Source: Monosporascus cannonballus
Taxonomy: Eukaryota > Ascomycota > Sordariomycetes > Xylariales
Reading direction: 5' to 3'
Assembly (NCBI GenBank): GCA_004154925.1
Contig: QJNS01000254.1
Coordinates: 46,992-110,991, forward strand
Length of the DNA stretch: 64,000 bases
In this document: piece after piece, positions 57,602 through 64,000 of the stretch
Numbering within the stretch: position 1 is the first letter of the stretch
How the letters are laid out: every line of letters begins with the position of its first letter
Translations under genes and position numbers: made by a program
The notes under the pieces: model-generated
Told to the model about the DNA's origin: nothing
What the model saw: only the letters and a program-made list of their open reading frames with translations
Database searches by the model: none

Positions 57602-59376
57602 TCATCTCGAGATGCACTCGCCGCCATAGACGCCAGCGGTGGCGGAAGCGAGCCCGCCGGCAGCCGTCAAGCCCCAGACCAGGGCAGCCGACTCCCAGTC
57701 CAGGTTATCCGGCGGTAACTCGTTCCCTTCGGCCGCTTCTCTCGCCTCCGACGGCGTAGGCTCGTAAGCGCTGTCCTCTTCGACGACAGGCTTGTACTTT
57801 CTGGGCCTCCCTCGCTTCCTAGGGACTGGAGCCGTTATGTCCTCGCTTGCCCCGCTCGAGCTCGCGATGCTGTCGAGCCTCGACTTCCTCTGTCTGCCGC
57901 TGCGCCGTAGGGTCATCGGGTGGTCCGACTCCACCTCCTCCGCAGATTCTGGTTCGGCCTTGATGGCTGGCTTCGGTGTCCCCTCCTTGACGTTCGGGGG
58001 CAACAGGGACCGAGTGCGGAATCCCCTGAATGGTATAGCCGAATTGATGATATCATGGACATCCATAGCTCGAACCGCAGCCCACAGACCCAGACTAATG
58101 GCGCTGATTATAACGTCCCAAGCGACCGCCGCGACGACTGGATGATCGCTCCTGGAACGAAGAATCCTACCGAAGGCTGTGGTGCTGCGCTCCCAAGTTG
58201 ATCGCTCCTCGACGTCCCAAGGAAACAAAACGCTGTGTCGATGGTAGTGAGAATTAGGGGCGTTGTACATTAGGCCGACAGAGGTAGCCTTGAAATGCAG
58301 TAGAAACGAGACACCAGATACGAATCGAAACATCCTAGCAAGTGAGCTGTAGGTATCGTGTGTATGTACGTTAACCGCGCCCCAACTAACCGGTGCGATC
58401 TTTGGTAAAATGAGGGGAAGGAACGTCGAACCCCTGGTGATGAGTACATTTGTTGTGAATGACGGCGTTTCAGCGGCATATGGCAGGACAAACAGCGAGC
58501 CATAGTTCAGTGCCAGGATGCTGTAGAATAGTAATGGATGCGGATGCCAGTTAGCAGGCTTGGGAGAAATCACCCTGTCTCTGATCCGCCTCCATGTCGA
58601 TGTTCGCAGAGGAGCCACGGGTAGCTCGAGCTCTTCGTCTGCCGGCAACGGTGCGGGCGTGAGGAGGAGGGCGAGATAGAAGAGATTCTGGGCGAAGGAA
58701 AGGTTGACCAGATGGGCTAAGGCTAGAAAGCCCGTGACCATGGGGATATGGCGGCGCCGCCCTTCAGTTGCCAGAAGCAAGCTAAATGCTGTCGTTGCGA
58801 GGTCAACCTGTTGACCCCACCAGAAGCGACGGGCGTTCTCGGCAACAATCTCGAGAGCATCGTAGTAAATCGGCGTATCGCTCAGCCATTGGGCAAGGTA
58901 CAGTTGACTCGAATGGTATATGCTCGGGAAGAAGCCACCCTCACCAATAAGGCTACATAACTAGTCAGCTTGCTGGGCGTACGTACGGCGTTATGGTGCT
59001 TGTGATCAATAAGAATGACCTACCGATCCGGCAGCTCGACTCCATGGCGATTGGCCCAGACTCTATATGACAGACTTGCGGCATTGAGGGATGTATAAAT
59101 CGCGCAAGAGAAAGCAGCTACCGCAAGGGCTACAAAGACCGGCACTAATTTGAAGCGCTGTGATCGCCCCGAGCGAGTATCCTGAGCCGGCGCCAGAGAT
59201 CTATACGACGTGTATAAACTGACGCCAACAGCATATGTTAAGTAGACGACAGAAGTGAGGTGAGCACCCGTCACCTCAAGGGACGTGTACCTAGTATGGG
59301 CTTAGCATTCATCGGCGACAAATGACAAGGGCTTGTCCACGTACCTCACTGGATGCTCAAATGGTACCGGAGCCAT
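57602..59376 (-). CDS. Multi-spanning membrane protein with an AT-hook motif
   Basis: Function unknown. Exons 59376-59345, 59290-59024 and 58952-57602 give 549 residues; introns are 54 nt (GTACGT...CTAG) and 71 nt (GTAGGT...GTAG), phases consistent. The 32-nt first exon encodes MAPVPFEHPVR and explains why no ATG precedes the second exon. Hydrophobic segments occur at LTSVVYLTYAVGVSLY, FVALAVAAFSCAIY, GFLALAHLVNLSF, LFYLALLLT, FYSILALNYGSLFVLPY, the region FRFVSGVSFLLHF, VVAAVAWDVIISAISLGLW, and near the C-terminus (ALVWGLTAAGGLASA), so about eight helices. Between the last two lies a polar ~110-residue loop containing RRSGRQRKSRL and PRKRGRPRKYKP, a canonical AT-hook (GRP core). The arrangement suggests a conserved fungal membrane protein with a basic, possibly DNA-binding loop. 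Confidence 0.75.
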
Positions 59377-60035
59377 CGCAAGTTCTCCCTAATGCTCAAT
59401 GGCAGTATCTCAAAGCGGTGCTAAAGAGTCATATGAGGTTGTGGCATACGTGAGACTAGACTATGGGCTTCATGGCGACACTGAGATGGAGGAAGGGATA
59501 AGGTTAATTTGAAAACGCGCGTGGGCTGGGGAAACACCGCGTTAAGTGGTGGTGTCGGACACGCATCAGGTGTACCTTATTGATTATATACATAACTGAC
59601 ACATTTACTCTGCAAGTGGTTCATATCGGAATGTAGGGGTGACGTCAGGAACCACTGGTTTTTAACGGCGCTTCGATGTTCATGTACAGTTGATGCAAGA
59701 AATGACAGGGATAGAGCGCCCGGCGTCGCGGATAAAATTGGGTAAGGCGCTTTACCCGAAATGAACATGTCTGTACGGAGTACGAAAAGTACTAATTCCG
59801 TATCTTACGGTCACTGGTAACAATTTCTGGAAAGCACTCTTCAGTTACTTCGTGCAGGATGTAATGTTGTACTTCATGGCCCCCCACTACCTAACATAGG
59901 TACTTTGTGCTTCAACAAAACCCGACCAGTCGATACTGACAGCTTTTAACGGGGTTGGGCGCATTGGCGAAGTCAACGTGAATTCGAACCCACGAGCCCC
60001 AGATCAGGGCGCCGCCGCTCCGATTGCCAGCCAAA
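59377..60035. other. Divergent intergenic region
   Basis: 0.66 kb between the membrane-protein gene and the GTPase gene, holding both promoters. No further feature supported. Confidence 0.4.
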
Positions 60036-60796
60036 ATGTACCATCTGGCCAAGGGCCTGTATCGCCTGGCGACGAGTAAAGAGGGTCAGTTTCCAAACAA
60101 GCCCAGCAACTTCAAGCCACCCCCGGTTAGACTAGCGCGCGTGTCTAAACATATGCACCCCTAACAGAGTACTCGGTGATCCTCCTCGGCCTCGACAACG
60201 CGGGCAAGACGACGTTCCACGAGCAGACGAAGTCCCTGTTCCTGCCGGAGCACCCGGACCCGAAGCTGAAGACGGTGCCGACGGTGGGGCAGAACGTGTC
60301 GACGATAACGCTACCGGACATGTACCTGAAGATCTGGGACGTGGGCGGGCAGCTGAGCCTGCGCCGGCTGTGGCAGAGCTACTACGCGAGCTGCCACGCC
60401 ATCGTCTTCATCATCGACAGCACCGACATCGGCGACGGCAGCCTCGAGGGCGAGGACGGCGGCGGCGGCGTCGGCGGCGGTGTCGGCGAGAACAGCACGG
60501 GCCGCCTCGAGGAGTGCCGCCTCGTGCTCGAGGACGTGCTGCAGAACTCCGAGACCGAGGGCGTGCCGCTGCTGATCCTCGCCAACAAGCAGGACCGCGA
60601 GGACTGCGTCGAGGTTGTCAGGATCAAGGAGGGCCTCGTCAAGAAGGTCTTCGAGGGCGAGAAGGCGTCCAGCATCCGCGACTCCAGGGTGCTTCCCGTG
60701 AGCGCGCTGACGGGTACCGGTGTAAGAGAAGCCGTGGATTGGCTGAGGTCAAGGGTTAAGTGGAATAAGGAATCGAGACCACCCGTGATGCGGTAG
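60036..60796 (+). CDS. ARL3: ARL3/ARFRP1-type Golgi GTPase
   Basis: Small GTPase of the Arf family, orthologous in type to yeast Arl3 and animal ARFRP1, which acts at the trans-Golgi upstream of Arl1 and GRIP-domain golgins. Exons 60036-60084 and 60168-60796 (83-nt intron, GTCAGT...CAG, phase 1) give 225 residues. The N-terminus is MYHLAKGLYRL: no Gly2, hence no myristoylation, but Met-Tyr as in ARFRP1, where N-terminal acetylation and Sys1 anchor the protein. G motifs are intact: GLDNAGKTT (P-loop), TVGQNVST (switch I region), WDVGGQ (switch II), NKQD and SAL. A Gly/Glu-rich insert of about 25 residues (after IDSTDIGDGS) lengthens the loop between the fourth strand and following helix and explains the extra size over the usual ~200. 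Confidence 0.92.
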
Positions 60797-60941
60797 CAGA
60801 AAAACTACGGGCGTCTGTATATCCCCCCCGGTCGTGTTAAAGGTGATTTACGGTTTACGGTTATGGGGTCACTGTGTCGCATGTATCAGCGGGCGTAGGA
60901 CGGCGTTTAGACTACGGAGGACAATGGATCTTTAGTCCGTC

Positions 60942-61946
60942 TCAAGCATCGACTGGTTTGGTTTCTTGGGTATCTCTATCGTTTTCTGCAGACAGCTCCG
61001 CCATAAGTCCCCCTTTATCTCTCCGCTTGGAATCATCGGCCAGCTTCTGGTCCAGGAACGCCGAGAGCTCCTTTACCTTGGTCAATGCGGCGCTCGAGCA
61101 TTGGACTAGCATGACAGCCTCCACTGGTGTACCACCAAGCTTCGCGATCTGACAGATCTCCCCGTGCCGGTTTAGACTAATGGTACAGCTGCTAACCCGC
61201 AACTGCTCCTCCAGTAACGTGGCATCGAGCAGCGCGATGTCTCCCTCCTCCCCGTAGAAATTGAACGTGACGCAGAGTGGCGAATGCAACCAACTCAGCG
61301 GTACAGGCTCCCTCTCCGCTGCCGTGTAGATGGTCAATGTCTCTCCTTCCATGCTCGTATCGGGTTTTCTGAAATGACGCAGTGCTGCTACTACAGCCAG
61401 GCAAGAGGCGTCGATTAGGTTTCCATCGTGGGAGACGACGTGAAGATCTACTCTTATCGACCAACACTTTTGACCTGCAACTAGACACAGCGACTCGGTG
61501 TCGAGGGCATTGGACCGTCGGACTGTCTTCTCTAGTAATCTCGACAGCAGGACTTCGGTCTCCGTGGGCCTGTTTACTTCGAAGGCCGGCGATGCCATGG
61601 GGCTGAGCTCCGTCGTGATGGTGAAAATGCCATCGAATGGTCGATCAGAATACGGGACTGTGACTTCGGCCGAAACCTTGGCTAGTATTCTGCGTGACTG
61701 CCGTGTTAGCAAGGGCGAACACGATCCATTATACATATATATATGTATATATATATATCGAGTATAGGATCATATGGCGTACCTTGTCTTGCCCAATGCT
61801 ACGTCTGCGATCCCGTACTGATCTCCGAACTTGAGCTCCAGCTTCCTGAACTGGTCGAAAGCGCGGCCGTCGAGTCGCAATCCTTCCTGGAGCGCCTGCA
61901 CTACGAATGTCCTCTCGTTGAGGGAAGGCTCGGCCTCCCTAGGCAT
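60942..61946 (-). CDS. RRP45: Exosome core subunit Rrp45
   Basis: RNase PH-like subunit of the nine-protein exosome ring (EXOSC9 type), structural rather than catalytic in eukaryotes, acting in nuclear and cytoplasmic RNA processing and decay. Exons 61946-61783 and 61689-60942 (93-nt intron, GTACGC...CAG, phase 2) give 303 residues. It opens MPREAEPSLNERTFVVQALQ then LRLDGRAFDQFRKL, a strong family signature; KTRILAKVSAEVTVPYSDRP spans the junction. Further blocks: DTESLCLVAGQKCWSIRVDL, DGNLIDASCLAVVAALRHF, GEEGDIALLDATLLEEQLR. The C-terminal tail is short and polar compared with animal orthologues. Gene lies tail-to-tail with the GTPase gene, 145 nt apart. Confidence 0.94.
61720..61765. repeat. 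TA/CATATA microsatellite inside the RRP45 intron
   Basis: Alternating ATATAT/GTATAT runs form an imperfect palindrome in the 93-nt intron between its donor and branch region. Confidence 0.6.
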
Positions 61947-62540
61947 GGTAACTGGTCGAAAAGTGCAAGACAGTAGGCACTAAGGCGCATATATCCTCAT
62001 TGCTGTTCTGGCAGGTAGGTTTCTGTAGTAGGAGGTAGGTAGGCTGAGAGTGCCGGTACGGAATGTAGCGTATAGTGGGAGGTGGGCCCGTTTACCAAGT
62101 CGCGGCTTCAATTAATTGATTCAATTGTTTGACGAGAATTTACGTTCGGGATTATTTCTGCCGGGCGGTCAACGCAAACCCCCTGTAACGCCCCCCTTGG
62201 ATGGTCGGATCTTTTGCTACCAAGCGGCCGATAACGTTACGGAACCCCCCGTGCACTCCCTTCACAAGCCCCGCACGTTAAAAACGAGGCTAAGACTGAG
62301 CCATATAGGCCTAAACTTCGCCGGGTCCGATAATTCGCTGCGCATGAAGGCTTCGTTCGGCCCCCGACCGCCACGTGGATGGCCTCACGAAGCTGCACCA
62401 ATGTCTGCCCCGCGCGAAGCCTTGCGAAATGTCTCTTTCGGCTCGAACACTCGACAACGCTTCACTAACCCTGCCAAGTTGGATCTCACGCTTCTCGATG
62501 CATCCCTCTAACGGCTCCATTTACTCTATATCATGACACG
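61947..62540. other. Divergent intergenic region RRP45/NACHT gene
   Basis: 0.6 kb. A plus-strand open frame (62116-62511) has no recognisable features and its C-rich composition is unconvincing; treated as non-coding. Confidence 0.4.
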
Positions 62541-64000
62541 ATGGACGGTCTAGGGTCGGCCGCAAGCGTCGTCGCTATAATCGATCTGTCCGCCAAGGTC
62601 GCATCGCTCTGCTTTCAATATTCCGCCGCCGTTAAGAACGCGAAGTCCGATATCGAACGCCTGCGAGGAGAGGTAGACAGACTGAAAACCACCCTCGAAG
62701 GTGCGCGGCGCCTTCTTGACAGTCCAAATGGCGCTAGGCTCCAGACTTCACAGCCCTTGAGCGACGGGCTCCGTGACTGTGCTTCCCAGCTCGCAAAGCT
62801 GGAAACGAAGCTGGAGAAAAAGCTCAATCGTGGGACCATGCGTAGGATGATGAGCCCATTTGGGTTCCGTGCTCTGAAGTGGCCATTTGAAAGCAAGGAG
62901 GTCGATAATATCATCCAGAACCTCAACAAGTCCCGAGACACGCTCTCTACAAGTCTCAACATCGACCAGACGTATGCTCCAGATTCCTCGCTTGTAACTG
63001 CTTGAATTGCTGACATTGTTTTTGTGAGGATGCTCCTTCTTGACGACGAACGGCTCAAGATTTTGAAGTGGATCTCGCCCATACCATACGGAAAGCACCA
63101 CAATACGGTTAAAGAGGCTCGGACATCAGGTACATGCGAGTGGCTGCTGCAGCATGAGAGATTCCGGGAATGGGAGGATACTGCTTCGTCGGTAATCCTG
63201 TGGCTTCAAGGTTCACGTTAGTGTTCGCTCGCGAGCCCGTAATTCCCTTGGAGAGGTGTGACTGACCACCGTAGCTGGCGCCGGCAAAACTTTTCTCACG
63301 TCTAAGGTCATCGATCATGTTCAGAGCTTGCTTAAGAGTTCTCGCAACGAAGAGGGGCTCGCGTTCTTCTACTGCAATCGGAACGAAGAGGAACGTCGGA
63401 AGCCCCTCACGGTTCTTCGAAGTTATGTTCGCCAATTGTCAACCACTGCGAAATATCCTGAGAAGATGCGCAAGAAGCTCCAAGAGCTCTGGAGCGAAAA
63501 GAGGCTCAAGGGCTCCGACCTTGACCTCGAGGACTGCCGAGAACAACTGCTCGAGTCGGTAAACCTTTACCCGAGGACCACTCTCGTGCTTGATGCCCTG
63601 GACGAATGCGAGCCAGACTCGCGTGGGGAACTCGTTAAGACCGTCGACATCCTATTGTCTAAATCCAGGCGGCCACTCAAGGTTTTCATTTCTAGCCGTC
63701 CTGACCGGGATATTAGAAAACGATTCCTCGACAGGCCAAACATCGAAATCTACGCGACGCATAATGAGAAGGACATACAGAAATTTGTCCATGAAGAAAT
63801 CATTAAGCATGGTGCCTGGAAAGATATATCTCCGCTGCTGAAAGACGAGATTATCAGGGTCCTTCACGCCCGTAGTCAGGGAATGTAAGGGATTCTGAGA
63901 GTCAGCTAAAGCATCGCTAATGCGGAATAGGTTTCAGTGGGTATTTCTGCAGATCAAACAGTTACTGGAGCTTGAAACGGAAGCCGCCATCCGAGATCAG
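62541..64000 (+). CDS. NACHT-domain NLR-like protein, 3' truncated by window
   Basis: STAND-class NTPase of the type used by fungi in non-self recognition and regulated cell death. Predicted exons 62541-62971, 63029-63216, 63275-63884 and 63931->64000, with introns of 57, 58 and 46 nt in consistent phases. N-terminus MDGLGSAASVVAIIDLSAKV followed by a coiled-coil-like stretch (IERLRGEVDRLKTTLEG) resembles the fungal N-terminal effector/prion-type regions preceding NACHT. A linker (ILKWISPIPYGKHH...SGTCEWLL) leads into the P-loop GSPGAGKT, restored exactly by splicing at 63217-63274. Walker B TLVLDALDEC, then FISSRPDRDI (sensor-type block) and FQWVFLQIKQLL follow. The repeat domain expected at the C-terminus lies beyond the window. 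The first intron ends GTGAG rather than CAG/TAG, so that junction is less certain. Confidence 0.88.

Noticed and set aside
59950..60010. tRNA-like T-arm (GGTTCGAAT) on the minus strand upstream of the ARL3 gene
   Set aside because: The T stem is mismatched, the anticodon stem has an internal mismatch, and no acceptor or D arm pairs; it also overlaps the 5' UTR of a well-supported gene.
62116..62511. 131-residue plus-strand open frame upstream of the NACHT gene
   Set aside because: No domain, poor codon regularity, and it sits in the promoter interval of two divergent genes.

Overview
This window is chromosomal DNA of a filamentous ascomycete, probably a Sordariomycete-type Pezizomycotina. 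Genes carry several short introns (about 41-160 nt) with GTAAGT/GTATGT donors, CTAAC/CTGAC-like branch sites and TAG/CAG acceptors. Housekeeping proteins have clear fungal character (Tim23, carboxypeptidase Y, Sdo1, uS13, Arl3-type GTPase, Rrp45, Trm732/THADA). A fungal NACHT (NLR-like) gene lies at the right edge. A block of about 14 kb is extremely AT-rich and looks mutated by repeat-induced point mutation (RIP).

Layout, left to right. 1-5327 (-): THADA/Trm732 tRNA-methylation subunit in eight exons, running off the left edge. 6009-6796 (+): TIM23. 7380-8498 (+): three-exon gene of unknown function interrupted by two in-frame TAG codons. 9803-11248 (+): Pro/Gln-rich conserved fungal protein with a GC-AG intron. 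11249-13532: no recognisable gene. 13533-14933 (-) and 15751-16550 (+): divergent FAD monooxygenase and short-chain dehydrogenase, the latter with a one-base frameshift. 17506-17586: a 44-base G run followed by C and T runs. 17725-19172 (-): acidic, low-complexity protein without a clear start. 20822-21598 (-): EBP-type sterol isomerase. About 23830-37950: AT-rich, gene-free block with a copia retroelement, a pogo/Fot1-like transposase, duplicated 1-kb segments and 118-bp palindromic-ended elements. 37970-38087 (-): intron-containing tRNA-Thr(UGU) at the edge of the AT block. 38325-38728: MITE-like element. 39192-39914 (-): DUF1330-type protein. 41907-42425 (+): small Ser-rich protein. 43475-44219 (+): 40S uS13/RPS18. 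44801-45736 (-): SDO1/SBDS. 47071-48753 (+): carboxypeptidase Y. 50059-53027 (+): Cas1-type polysaccharide O-acetyltransferase, interrupted by one TAG. 53957-54705 (-): F-box-like protein. 57602-59376 (-): multi-spanning membrane protein with an AT-hook. 60036-60796 (+): ARL3/ARFRP1 GTPase. 60942-61946 (-): exosome subunit RRP45. 62541-64000+ (+): NACHT protein, continuing past the right edge.

The conserved genes form no single pathway, but RNA and ribosome functions recur (tRNA modification, exosome, uS13, Sdo1, a tRNA gene), as does the secretory route (Arl3, carboxypeptidase Y, Cas1). I did not find a clearly new multi-gene system. The observation most worth testing is three premature stops in two otherwise continuous genes, all TAG, the class that A-to-I mRNA editing in perithecial ascomycetes can recode to TGG. 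Also notable are three introns whose length is a multiple of three and that lack a stop, and elements inside the RIP block that look less mutated than their surroundings. Exon boundaries are read by eye and are predictions.
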